Shown piece after piece: positions 26,001 to 40,400 of a stretch of 64,000 bases of DNA. Position 1 is the stretch's first letter, and the number at the start of each line of letters is the position of its first letter. This DNA comes from Diorhabda sublineata. Lineage: Eukaryota; Arthropoda; Insecta; Coleoptera; Chrysomelidae. Location of the stretch: contig NC_079474.1 in the NCBI RefSeq assembly GCF_026230105.1, positions 31,820,294-31,884,293 on the forward strand, in the 5' to 3' direction. A program made the translations under genes and the position numbers. The notes beneath the pieces were generated by a model. It searched no databases. It saw nothing but the letters and a program-made list of their open reading frames with translations, and was not told the DNA's origin.

Positions 26001-29000
26001 AATTTGTTATCTCCATTCGAAAAATCAATTAATATTATCCTTTATATTAGATTTTCCCATTGCTTTTTATATAGTGCTCAAAAAATTTTAGTTATTTTTA
26101 ATAAATCTTTTATTTCAAGCAAATTTTGTATTTTCATTTTATTCGAATTTATTTGGGGAACAGAAAGAATAGAATAGATTCCGGTTTAGTTAATATTTAA
26201 AAAAAAATATGAATTCAGTTTTTATATGTTAGAGCATAAGCTCCTTTTTATTCAAATCTCCACTACCTACACGTTCCTTTTTTAGTAATTTCTATCTGTG
26301 TTCCCGTTTCCTTCCTCTTTTTATTTTTTTTACGCAGTTCCACAGCTGCCAGGTTCAACCACACAAAAGACTTAACAGTATACCACCATCTCATTAAATT
26401 GAGTTCTAACAACTGGGAATTCAGTTGAGGGCTGCAACCATCCCCTATAAATAAGTCCCAGAATCGTGTCTGGGGATAGGTGTTTCCAGCTTTTCCACCT
26501 TTTAACGTCGTTCGTTCAAAGTATAGTGGCGTCCAATTTAATATTATTTTTCTCTTCATCTAAGTACCAGTTGTTTATATACTATAACTGATGCCGAATA
26601 TCACTTCCTATGGAAGAATCTCTAGCCGAGGAACTAAGGTTACAAGTTAAATATGAATTTTTCTAAAATTTAATGTAGTTTTAAGTATAATTATGATAGA
26701 TAGTTATAACAATTCGTAAAACGATAAAGATTGTAGTTTCGGGAGAATTTAAATATTGCGGACTCAAAGTTTGAAAATTAGATTGATAGGGCAACGTATT
26801 GCTCAATATTAGAAAAAAAGGAAAGTGTCAACTCCATGTAGTAAGAACTCTAAACGATCTTTCTCGGCTACCGCTTAGATTTTTGACGTTGAATATTTTG
26901 TAATAAATTGAAGAAAAAATTTGGAAACTTCGCCTACATACATATACGCCTACAAAAATGTACGGAGACCCTGAATCATTTTTCACTACCTTAAAATTTT
27001 AGGCAGCCGAATTTAGAATTTGACTGGAGACGAGCGTTCGGAACGAGCAAAATACCTGCGTCAACCAGGAATACCATCAGAAAAGATCACCAAATGGTAC
27101 TAGACGACTATCGGATTAAGGATTATTTTCCCATATACCATAGATTAAGCTATCCACGCGTTGGGAACCGCAGTTGATCACTTTGGACCAAAAAACTTTT
27201 TCGAATGAACAATTTCCAGGTCTTATTGACTCGATTTAAGCAAAATGAAGGGAATTCATAAATGTAGATGAAACCTGGGTGTACCACTACACTTCTGAAA
27301 CGAAAAAACTATGGACAGTGTATTGTAAATGGCAAAGCTGCTCCGAAAAGGACAAAGGAGGTTCCATTGACCGAAAAAATGATGATTATAAGATTATTTA
27401 ATTTCACATCGAATACCAGATTTCGATTGGATTTTCCACAATGCACAGAGCATCAAATCGATAAGTTTGAAGTAAGAAATATCATCTTGGTATTCTCCAA
27501 AGCTTTTTTCGTATTGTACCATATTTAAAGACACAGTAAACAGTTTCATCTTGGAGGTGTAGTATATACCAAGCGTACTTTTCAATATAATACCAGGAAG
27601 TTTAGAATCTTCAAGATTTTTGCGAAAAACACATTTATTGTAGGGCCCTAATGATTAGCAAAACAAAAGAAATGAAACTGAAAACTAAGAAGTCGATTCA
27701 AATATGTTAAAATGTTATGTATTACTTCTAATTATTTTTTTTTTCAAATATTAAAATTGAAAAATCTGTTGTGAAGATTGAGATACTACTTGTTAGCTTC
27801 TTTGTATAGGATGCCTTAAACTGATATGTTTTATAGAGTAGCTAAAAAATAGGAATTTTTTTTCAAAATGGCGAAATTAGACAATGATGAGAACAACATT
27901 GAGTCGAGAACGGTTTCCACCTCAAGAAATTGTAGAGTAGGGTAATTATCATCATGAGATACAATTCAATCTCTGGTTTGGGACATAATCCGATATGAAA
28001 TTGTTGTATACTAGATAAAAATTTGAGAGGTTTTTTTACGTATTTTTTATTTTACTCTACAAAACATATCAATATAGAACATTCTGTACAACCAACACCG
28101 AAATAATAATTTTTTTAAGAGAGGGTTTTAAATGTATACAGAAAGAAAAAAAGGGGGTGTATTTAATATTGTTTCAGTAAGTTATTGGGCGGTTTAGTAA
28201 TATCAAATAATTGGCGGCGGGTTACTATTTGTTTTTTTTTTTGGTTTCTTATACGCGAACTTACTGAAAACTGTTGCGTATCGGTGGATAGTTTCAATGC
28301 GTGTTTGTATCCATAAGGAGCTGCACAATCTTCGCAAGGGTGTATCAAACTATAAATAAATACTACAGATAAAATCAAAATCGATAAATAATCGGAAATA
28401 CCTGGAGTATAATTTAATCCAGATGAATTATACTATAATTTTAACTCTGTAGGATTGTCGGTAATGGATTTAACAAATGGTGAGCGAGGCGGTGGTAGCG
28501 ATGAAAAAGAAGTGACATATTTTGAAAAAGGGGAAATAATTTTACGTGAATGTGATGTCGACAACATATTTATATATAGATTCAATTTCACGTTCCTATA
28601 TAATAAACATTTGAAATGAATTTGTATGAAATCTAATCTCATCTTTATAACGTACTCATCAAAAAAGTTTGTCTTTCCGGTATTTTAGCAAAGCAATCAA
28701 TGAAATTATGTGCCTATGGGAAAATATGAACTTTATTCCACGTTCTGATCATATAATATTCGAAATACCTATTAATGTAGATTCACCATCACTACTACCT
28801 TCACCTGTGATAACGATTTTCGTTTCGAGTCGCATTTAGTAAGAGGATGGTCCCAACAACGAAAACATAAAAATTTTGGAAAAAAATATATTTGTTTTCC
28901 AACGTTATCTCAAAATAGCCTTTAACTGTCGATATCACCTCTCCATTGTTGGAAAATTTTTGACCACCGATCCATTTTTTCAAGGCAATAGAAAACAATC

Positions 29001-31359
29001 CAAGCGGGCTTAATCTGGCGAATAGGGTAGCAATTCAAACTTTAATTTTGGCCACTGCATTAACGGATGTGTAAGGTGGTGTATTATCTTGTTGAAACAA
29101 CACTTTCTTCTTAGGTAAATGTGGCCGTTTTTGCTTGATTTCTTCGCTCAAACGTTGCAATAAGTTCGCATAATAATCGCTTTTAATAGTTTTTATTTTT
29201 TTAAGATAGTCAATGAAAATTATCCCACGCGCATGCCAAAAAATCGACAACATGACCTTGTCTGCAAATAGAACGGTCTTTGCCTTCTTTTGAGCCGTTT
29301 CTCCCATTTCAGTTCAACTTCCATCCAAATTTTCAGTCACGATGCACCGCACTTTTTGAAACATCTATGTCTGTTATCTCGCGCACTTTCAGTCAAAGAT
29401 CATCCAGTACCGCTTTATGGATTTTCTTCAACATTTTTGGAGTAGTCACCACATTTGATGCTGGTCTTCGCAGATCGTACGCCCTCGATTAAGCTCTGCT
29501 ACCCAATATTTTACTATTGATAACGATATTGATAATTCACCCAGAGTAGAATCTAGTTCAACTTGTATATTGGTTGGGTTAACGCCTTTCCAATAAAAAT
29601 ATTGTATCACGTAACGATAATTAATTGTTTCCATGTTTACAAATTCACTGAAAAAGTTCACATCCTACAAATATCTGGGACAAAAAATCCGAATAGGAAG
29701 AAACTGACTAATGCTGCATTTGGTAAGCTGAGACATGTATTCGAATCAGATATACCGACATGTCTCAAACCAAAGGTGTTTGACCAATGTCTGTTTTGAC
29801 TTATGGCTCGGAAACACTAACATTGAGACAAAAAACTGTAACTGTAGTAAGCATAACTCATCGAGCCATGGAGAAAATTTAATAACTGCGTAAAAACAAA
29901 AGTTACATACAAGGATGGTCCTAGAAGTACCTGGCTAGACCTAGAGAACCGTTCCAAAGAAGACAAAGACCGTTCCATCTGCAAGCAAGGTCATGGCGTC
30001 GTATTTTTGGAATGTGCGTGGGATAATTTTCATTGACTATATTGAAAAAGGAAAGATTATCAACGGAGAGTATTACGCAAACTTAATGCAACGTTTGAGA
30101 CAAGAAATTAAGCAAAAACGGCCGCATTTGGTCAAGAAGAAAGTGTTGTTTCATTAAGACAAGTCACATATTTAAAATGGAACTGGGTTGGTCATGTCTC
30201 AAGATTGCCAGATGATATACGAAGAGAATACTAGAATAGCGTTCCAGTGATGAAACACATAGAAACAGGGGACGACCGCCGACGCAATGGTCGGACGATT
30301 TGAAAAAAAAAATCTTCCAAATGGATCCAAGACGTACAAGACCGAGCAACATGGTCTAGGTTAAGGCTTATATCGAAGTTTGAAATAAGAATTTAGTTGA
30401 AGAATTGAAGAATTTTGTTTATGTGATTAATAGATGTTACAAATCTGCCTGAGATTATAGAGAAGAAGAAAAAGAAGAACACCTAAAGAAGCACGAATAC
30501 GACTATAACAAATTCTTCAGTTTTAGCAAGTAACGAAGAACCACAAATATTTTTGATTATCATTGGATTGATGAAGTTGTAGAAGAAACGAAAACTATAC
30601 AAAAAATATTTTGATATCCAAACGACAAAGCAAATACTCTATTTAGTTGACGTAATACAAATGAAGAATTTTGTTTAAGTGATTAATAGATGTTACAAAT
30701 CTGCCTGGCAATGATAGAGAAGAAGAAGAAAAAGAAGAAGAACACCTAAAGTAGCAAGAATATAATACATTTTTCAGCAGCATCAAGTAAAGAAGAACCA
30801 CAAATATTTTGTATGGTTATTGAATTGACGAAATTGTAGAAGAAACAAAGAATTTCATTTATAGCGATTAATAAATTTCCATTCTGATAGTTTTTTCTGG
30901 TATAAATAAATAAAATCTCTCGCCATTTGTAAATCGATTACTGACAATCCCATTGAATATTTAGTATATCATTTATGCTTGTCTATTTGAGAAGAAGAGA
31001 GAGAAAATAATATAAGTCAATACAACAGGAACAAAATAATTTCGACTTATTTATTTTAACTCCATCTCTCTACTTGCCAAACATTTGAATATGTAGTATA
31101 ACAACACATTATATTACAAAAGGAACCAATAGTGTGGTGTAACTTAGATCGATGACGAAATATCAAATGAATAATATAATGAAACCTCAGTTTTCTTAAG
31201 ATCAATTAAAAATATCGATTCAACTCCACCTTCACAAAATTTTCATCACATACATCTGACGATAAGTTATATATGCATGCAATCATAAAATAATATTTTG
31301 GAGATTAATAACTGCGTGTCACTATTTAACTATAAATAGAAGTTATAGATTTGCACCTT

Positions 31360-31449
<90 letters not shown>

Positions 31450-34400
31450 AAAATGCCACTACGTATTTCACTTATACTAAAATTATTCACACATTCCCAT
31501 ATTTCCGCATGCCACTAAAGATGCGTTCAGATTATAGAATTTTTAATTTCATTATAATGTCACAAAAACTAAACATAAAGTTCAAAATTGATTAGCTTTT
31601 TGGAGTTAGCAGTATTAGCTACCTTAACTACTAATTTAAATTACGCGCCATTAATAAAATTAATTAAATTAAATTAAAATTGACAGTATTTTGGTTCGGT
31701 TGAGGCAATTTTTCACCAAAAAAACAAATTTTTTTACAAGTATCTCAAAGTATAGTAGTTGATTTAAGAAAAGCTTCAGAGGTCTATCGATTTCCCAAAG
31801 TTAAAAAAATCTCGAAAATCATTTTGATTTTCGAAATTTCCCATTATTTCAGTCTGAGGTGAAGATAGATGAAAATAAAAAAAAAACACGTTGTATGGTA
31901 AGTTTTTCTTGATAAAAAAAGTCCCTTACACTTTTTTTGAAAAATGTATAGTTTTCTCGGAAAAAATGCTTAAATCTATCGTCTTTTTTCTAATGCAATC
32001 AAATCAAATAAACCTCCTATAGACACCAAAATTATCAATTTTTATTGAATCATTCATAAAATTACTTTCATAGAAAGGAATATTTCTATTTTTAAAGCAA
32101 ACAATTGAAAATTTTCAGAAAACTTTCAAATAACTTTTTTTTAATTTATTGTAAAAAATTTGGAAAAAATCACTACATATTAGAATTTATTCTTCGGGCT
32201 CATTGTATTTTGTACCTGAATACTTTCTTACCTGTACGTTACTTACATTATATTCTCCGAACCCCCTTGTATATGTTAAGTGATTCGAAGTGTGTTAGTA
32301 TGTTAGACACTTAAAGTTACATCAACGTGTCAAACTACTTACTTTTACATAAATATCCATTTCTATAATTAATTATAGCTTTTGTATACAATAAGATTTA
32401 TTATTTAAGACAGCTTGTACACGGATACTGTGTTCTTAATAGTTTGATATTCGTCGAGTTGAAACCACTTTATTTATTTATATTGTTTTGCTTGATAAAT
32501 AGCATTTTTACGAAGTTGTGCATCGAATTATTTAACTCATGCAAAAAATCTGATCGCATCTTTATTCAGTGCCTATCATAAGTGGGAATAAGACCTAAAT
32601 ACCACACTAACTAGTCACAAACGTAACGTTCATATTGTGAAGCAATGCTAGATATACAATATAAACAAATGAGAAAGCAACTAAGTCATTCGATAATATA
32701 CAACTTTTACCAACTAGATAATACGAAATAAATTTTATTATTTGTAGTTAAAATATACAAATGGCAAATTTAAAACGTTTGTGAATATGTTTTAGTGAAA
32801 AAACTACAACTTTGATCAAAAAATTGACGAATAGACCTGTCAGGACAAACCTAACAATGTTTTAAAGCAATATATCAGACAAATATGTTTTCCCATAGAA
32901 CAATGTACATATTACTAAATATGTTTTAATCAATTCATCGATTTCTACACCTACCTTCTATTATAAACTTAGTATTTTTTTGTATAATTTTAGACAAGAC
33001 AAAAAAATATAGAAAACACTAATTTTATAATAGAAGAGACCTAAAATCAAGACGACGACTTAACTTAATCAATATATTGATATGTTCATTAAGTTAATAT
33101 GTTTAAAACTCTCTCAAAAGATCAATATTCGACCAATGTACATAACAATATAAGAATATCAATTAATATTCATCTAAAAAATACACTTTTAATTATTGAA
33201 TCTGTCTTTAACGATCAAAATTTGATAGATATGCATGTTAATCAATATATTGAATTATTTATTAACCAAACATTATTAAAACTTTCCCAAACGATCAATA
33301 TACATATATTAATATATGTGTTGAAGAGTTCATGAAAAAAAGATCTATAAATAGTATAAATCGAATTTATATGTATATTAATCCATATATTGAGGTGTTT
33401 ATCAGTTAAATATGTAGTTAATATGTTTTAAGCTCTCCCAAACAATCAATACATAAAAATTAATACATACATATTGGTTAATGTATAGAAGTATTCATAA
33501 AAAATACAATACAAATAGTTGAGGCTTCTCTTAATGATGAAAATGCACTATATATGTAAATTAATCAATATATTAAAGTGTTTATCAATAAAATATGCTG
33601 TTAAGATGTTTTAAGCTCTCCAAAACAATCAATACACAAAAATTAATACATACATATTGATTAATTTATTGAATTATTTGAAAAAATATTTACAATTGAT
33701 GGTTGAGGCTTCTCTGAATGATAAAAATGCACTACATATGTATATTAATCAAAATATTGAAGTGTTTATCAATCAAATATGTAATTAATACGTTTTAAGC
33801 TCTCCTTTACTTCTGATATATCAATTAATACATTTCGTTCAATATATTTGTGTATATTAGAGTAACTATCAAACAACTAAATCAATAAATGAGCAAATCA
33901 ATACATTACAGTATTTATTGATCAAATATGCTGTTAATATATTGAAACCTTCCTCAAATCTATGAATGGATCAATATAGAAGCAATGTATGCATTAATCA
34001 ATACATATTGACATTGAAGTTTTGATTAAATCTCTTCTACACATGCAACTATTTTAAACATATTGATCTGGATTGATGGTCTAGATTTTTTTTTTTTTTT
34101 TACCTGACAGGACTTTACGTAGTTGTAGTTCTTTTTAATGCAATTACGATAACCAAATAAACTCCCTGTATTTGATATACTGGATATTCTTAAGCTTACA
34201 ATGATCTAATAATGTCCAATATATGAATGTAAGCTTTTGAAAACTAAGCAAATATTTAAAAACCTTCAAAATTTTTTAAAACAAAAGTTTCTTCTAGAAG
34301 AAATCACATTAGGTAGTCTATAGGTTTTCTATAGCGTTATAGGTTTTATATTTCTCAAACATTCTTACATCCATAATTTGTCACCTTAAAAAATTATCGA

Positions 34401-37400
34401 AACAAACTTTAGATATGATAGATATTAAAATAAACTCCACTTATCATGTCAAGTATCACGTTAAACTTAACATGCCATGTGTCACATAAGACTTGGCATG
34501 TCAAATGTCACGTTAAACTGCAAATGTTATATGTCATATTAGACTTGACATGTCAAATGTCACGTTAAACTCCACATGTCATGTGTCAAGTCATATGTCA
34601 CCAAGTAGTATTATAAATATTAATTGAATATTGATAATAAAAAAATATTGCTTGAATGTAAGCTTAAATAATACCAGTATTTCGAACGAGAAAATTATAC
34701 ACATACCAACAAATATGAGTATTGTACTTTAAATCGGAAAAAGCTGAGAAACGACAAGTGACATCTACAGTATATATTATACAACATACTATTTTACAAA
34801 ATGCGTTTCTAAGCTTTTAAATGTGTCCTACGACATTAAGCAATCACAGTATCCCACAATATAACTAAATACCATACAAATAAATGAATCAGGCAAAAAT
34901 TATGACTTAGCTGGAAGAGAACATAAAATGAAAGAATATATCGATTTCATAAGGACAAAAAAGGATCGGGAAAAGGATGTTTGTAACTCCAATTTGTAAA
35001 TCACAGAAATTTGCTATCATTAAAATATAAATTTATAGTTAGAAGTTGGCAAACTTCCATGTTTAAAAAATAATAATTGAATATAAGCATTTCGAAATAA
35101 AATTTTCAACATCAGTGCATAATTTATAGTACAGAATAGTAATAATGAAGGTAAGCAATAATTTATTATTGGATTTTTACGAGTGAATTAAATTCATAAT
35201 CAGCACAGACATAATGGATTAGTATACTGTCCGGGTATAATGGAACAGCGGCGAGTTGTTTAAGCTGTTTTTTTAAAACTAATATCTAGGAAGATCTCTT
35301 TATTTATGTGATTGTTTATTTTCTTGAATTTTTGAGAAACTCATTTTGGGTCCATAAAGCCTGATGAATCGATTCATAAAAAAATCGATTTCCAAAGAAC
35401 CGATTTCTTCCCAAGTTTATATTTACAATGTAAATATGAATCCATTTTATAAAAAACAAGAAAGATACCAATAATCTCTGGGATCTCTTATCAGTGAAAT
35501 CTGATCAGGAATTCAGGGAATTTGATAATATCAAGTCTACCGGGATCCAAATGGTTCCATTCATCATTTGCGATGTTGCCGCTAATTGGAAATACTTTTT
35601 TTGTTCTTGCGAGGAAAGTATAGGATCAAAATTTAGGTCCACAACTACCTGTGATAAATAATTGAATTCTTCGTTTCAGCCCTTCCCAGTGCAAGTGTAT
35701 TACATGTAGAGAGTTTTTTACAAGCAACGGAAACTAAACACACAGCCATCTCGCGAGTTTTTGAATAATTAAACTTTCAGTTAATTGTAAATAATTTTAT
35801 GGTTTTTACCAAAAGAAGAAAAATCTAATATCGTGGGTGAAATATCGATCTACTAAATCGATTTAGTCCAATATATCCATTTTAAAAATAGACTTATTTG
35901 GTCCGAGGAATCGATTCCTCGATTAATCGATTTCACATTGTCATGTCTAGAAACATAGACAGCGTAGCAAAAGGTTGAGACCTAATTTAGTTAATTTTTT
36001 TCATTTTAAAAGACAAAATTCGAAATTCAATAACAACTTAATATATTTTTTGTTATTAAATATCATTTGTCTATTATTTATTCAACTATGTTCAATTAAA
36101 TCAGATTCAGAGTATTTTATTTGACAGATCTACAAATCGAAGTTACATTTTACTAAGAAACGATTGTTCAGGAAACTTACTGAAAAAAATTGCGTATTTT
36201 TGTCAAGAGTCATATGGTGTCGAAATCCATAAGGAGCTACACAATTATCACAGGGGCGCCGCAACCTGGAGTAGCCAATAGAACAGTTTTTATAATAAAA
36301 TTTACATCCTCCCTAAACACACACACGCATACAAAAAACAAGAAAATAGTTCAAAAAAAAACAAAATACTTTATATCCAATACAGATAAAGTAAAACTTT
36401 TTTTCAATTTTCTTATTTAAGTTTACATTTTCAAGTTGGGTATCGAAATACCACATTTTTTGGATGCAATTCGACTGCATTTTTGTTTATCGGGTATAAA
36501 AGTATATTAAAATTTTTCTATGAACATTTATTATGACATATCGATGTAAAAAAAACATTTTTTCACGTTTAAAAATATTCAAACATTCTTTTGAATTTTC
36601 AATATCAACGAACTTTTGATCAGCATTACCCATTTTGATATGGCCACTTTAAAAACTAGAGAGCTTACTACAAATCATTTTACGGGATTTTTCTTTATTT
36701 GAACATAAATCAGCAATCAGAATCATAAAGTATTCTACGAAAACGGTGCAATTATAATCCGAAACAAACGTTGTAGCCAGTATTGTTTTAAGGTCGCGGC
36801 TTGATCATGTCCCTTACTTAAGCCGATACCACACGATGAGTCGAAAGCTTCCAACGTTGGAAGCTGGTATGATTGGACGCAACGTGTGGTCGTAGTCGCA
36901 TGTCATTCGACGAAATTTTGATTCCCAGCATTGGAACGGATTTGGAACACTTGTACAACTACACACAATTCTTGTCCTCTCGCGTATGAATGCCACGTGT
37001 TTTGTACGAAAAACCAAGGTTCTAGCCTTCCTCCAATATGCAGCCATACATTGAAACGCGAATGTTGACGCAAACGTTGGTCGCATCGTGTAGTACCGGC
37101 TTAACAATATGACATAGTTTTCGTCACGAACGCACGTTTAACTCGCGTGCTACGACCATGAGTGAACATCAAGTGCCGACTCCAATTAAACGCGCAAAGT
37201 ATTGTCATTCGTAGGAAAGGATTGAAAATACGTAAATTCTACGGCGTTTACGAAATCAATTCGGTGGTGAAGAGTGTATGAGTTTTCTGTATTCAAATGG
37301 GCCAAAGATGGTCATGAAATCATCGAGTATGAGCTACGTGATCGTCGGCTGCGAGTATTGGTAGTATAGAGTTTTTGACTATGTATTGGATGAAGCACTT

Positions 37401-40400
37401 TCCGGATAATATTTGCAGAACTTTTCCTCTTTTTCTTTAATTGTTAATTTATCTAACAGTATGAGTATTAAGACTAATCTATATGTAAAATTTCAACAGA
37501 ATACATTAAAAAGATGAAGGAAACTAACTGTATAATCACGATAGAAAAAGAGTTAGCTTAGTTAGTTCTCTAAATGACTCCTCTTTCAATTTAAAAATAC
37601 CCAATATTGAAAAAACTTCATTAATAATTAGTCAAGGTCACTAAAAATCATGATAAACAAAAAAATCAGAGTATATTTGAACAAAAAAAATAATAGAAAA
37701 GTTGTACTTTCGTCTGTATACTTTTAAAGTAAATAAAATACATTATAGTAAAAAAAAATTGTAACATTCGATACCATTAATATTTTTCCACAAACATCAA
37801 TACAAGAAAAATCAATACTAATTTTTGGCACAAAAGAACTAAAATAATTTGTTTATGTTCATAATACCTCATCTGCAACAAACGGGATGTTTCTCCTATA
37901 TCTTACCCCGTGTAAAATAAATTTAAATGTTGTTTATGTTTATATTTTTTATGTATGTGAATTTTTTTTGTTTTGTTCTTTATTTTGAAAAATTTACTCT
38001 AATTCCTGATCTAGTTTCTTTTTAAATTGGGAAGTATAAGCCGTTGATTAAACGGTTTAAAGGTCTCTTCATTTTTTATTTAAAAATGGGCATTAGTCTA
38101 TATTTTTATAAAAATGCACGCGAAGATTCAGTAGTTGTTAATTCTGCAGAATATATGAAAATGGTACGAGATTTTTTCGTTCGCAGTTACATCATTTTGA
38201 GGGTTACAATAATAGATTTTTCTATTCAGTAGCAGGATGTCGCAACCTGACATACATCCAACTAGAGTTTACCCTTGGTTAGAGAATTGTTCCCAAACAA
38301 ATTTATTTCGCGCAGAAGAGATATTCCATGAACTTCCAGTAGCCCAGACTTAACAAATCATTCAAAAAGTCGTGTGACTAACCAAGAAAAACACATTTTT
38401 TGCAAAAATCGACTTTATTTCATTATCATTCCAATGCTTCTCCAACTTTTCGATGGCGTGCTTGTCTTTTGCCTCAAAATAGGCTTCAGTTTCACCAATT
38501 GCTTCTTTATTTGAGCTGAATTCCTTACCGGTGAGCACTTTTTTAGATTCACGAAAGGCATATAGTCATTGGGGGGCCAGATCTGGACTATACGTTGAAT
38601 GAGGAAGAAACTCGATGAGTAATTAGTTCAATTTAACCATCATCGCCATCGACTTGTAAATCGGTGCATTGTTTTGGTGAAACAGTGGTTTTTTCTTCGA
38701 CATTGATTCGCTATTGATTGTGTCTCCCTTTTTGATATAGTCGATGAACGATATTCCAAGCGCAATTCAAAATACTTTTGGACGTGGTTTACCGGCTGTA
38801 ATTCACTCAGACGATTATTGTTTTGATTCAGGAGTGAAGTGACGGATACACCTTTTATCTATTGTCACATATCGACGCAAAAAATTTGATTCATTACGTG
38901 TAAACATGACCAAAGACTGATCTAAATCATCAAGACGTTGTTGTTTTTGATCGACTGCGAGTAAATGCGACACCCACTTTAAAAAAAACTTTCTCATGGT
39001 TAAATGTTCATGCAGCGCCATCTGTGTGTCAGTCGCACGACGATTTAATATCTCCAGCTGATTAAGTTTTATGGGATTTGTTTAAAAGTCGAGTCTAAGC
39101 GAATAAAACGATGCTCCAATCAGCAGAGAACATTCGTCAAGAAATCATTTAAAATCAACAATAGGTTGAATGTGTTTTCCTCTTTTAAAACGTTTGGCAC
39201 CTCTGTAAATACATGCTGGGAATAGAAAATTAACTTATCTGGGGTTATATTCTTTCATAATTTTGTTCTTTTGTGAACTGTCGTCTTTCCCGAATGTCAC
39301 GTTGGACTTTTTACTTTTAGATTGTAAATTGACTCAAATTTTGTATATTGTAACGAGGCTAGATTCGTTAATCTTCTTTCCCTCTATAACATGGCCTTTT
39401 CCTTATTTGATTAGAATATTCTAGAGTATTTAATGCATCCACAAGAATATTCATATTGACTTTAAAAGCAGTGAACAATGGGAGCTAAAGGAAGTTGAGA
39501 TAAGTAGTCAATAAATGAATAAAATGTTAAATTTGAATAGTGAAAATTTTAAATTTCTGTAAAATCTTTAACGTTTGAAATAGTACATTAATAAAATATT
39601 GACATTGTAAAAAAAATCTAAACTGAAGTGAAACAAAAACAAATTATTTCTAGAAGCTGAAAGACACAAATACTGACAAAATTTTTTGACGCAATCAAAT
39701 GATTTTAAATCTTTTGCACCAAAAATAACGTGTTAACCTAATACCCCATCAATTAAGTAATAAATGAAAAATGTACTTACTTTTCAGGCAATGTACTAAC
39801 ATAAGGCATGACAACTTTGTCAACGAAGCTACCGAAACCCAGCCTGAAATTCGAAGTGAGTTTCTTCATTGTATTAGCCAAACTATCACCTAAATAAGAC
39901 AGTTTTTCTTTATCGTCGTACATAGATTTACTGAGATCCATGAGGTAATAAAGATCCACGGGGTAATCTTCTGCTTGAGTATATTGCATCGAAATGCTGT
40001 AGGATTGTCCTTAAAATAGAATAAAACCATCGAATTATAGTTTGATCAAATCAATCGAGGCATAATAAGAGACTAAATCATCAATTTGTGGTTTGTTTGT
40101 GTAAAATACGTTTGACTTTGCCCTATCCTATGACGTGCCCATAATATGAGACTAAATCAAAATAAAAATATACTTTTTTTCAGTTTATTTTTGTTGAAGA
40201 TAGTTCGTAAAGAAATAAAATACTTTGTAGTGGCCTCCCCCTATCACTCATTATCTTCTCTAGAGCTCTTTACGTCCTTTGCTACTTCAGTCATCTGCTT
40301 TCCCTTGTCTTTCCCCTTCCTTTGCTACTTGTAGCCATATTTTTCTTATTGGGCTTTTCGATGTTCTTCTCTTTATGTGTTAGTACCAGTTTAAACATAT

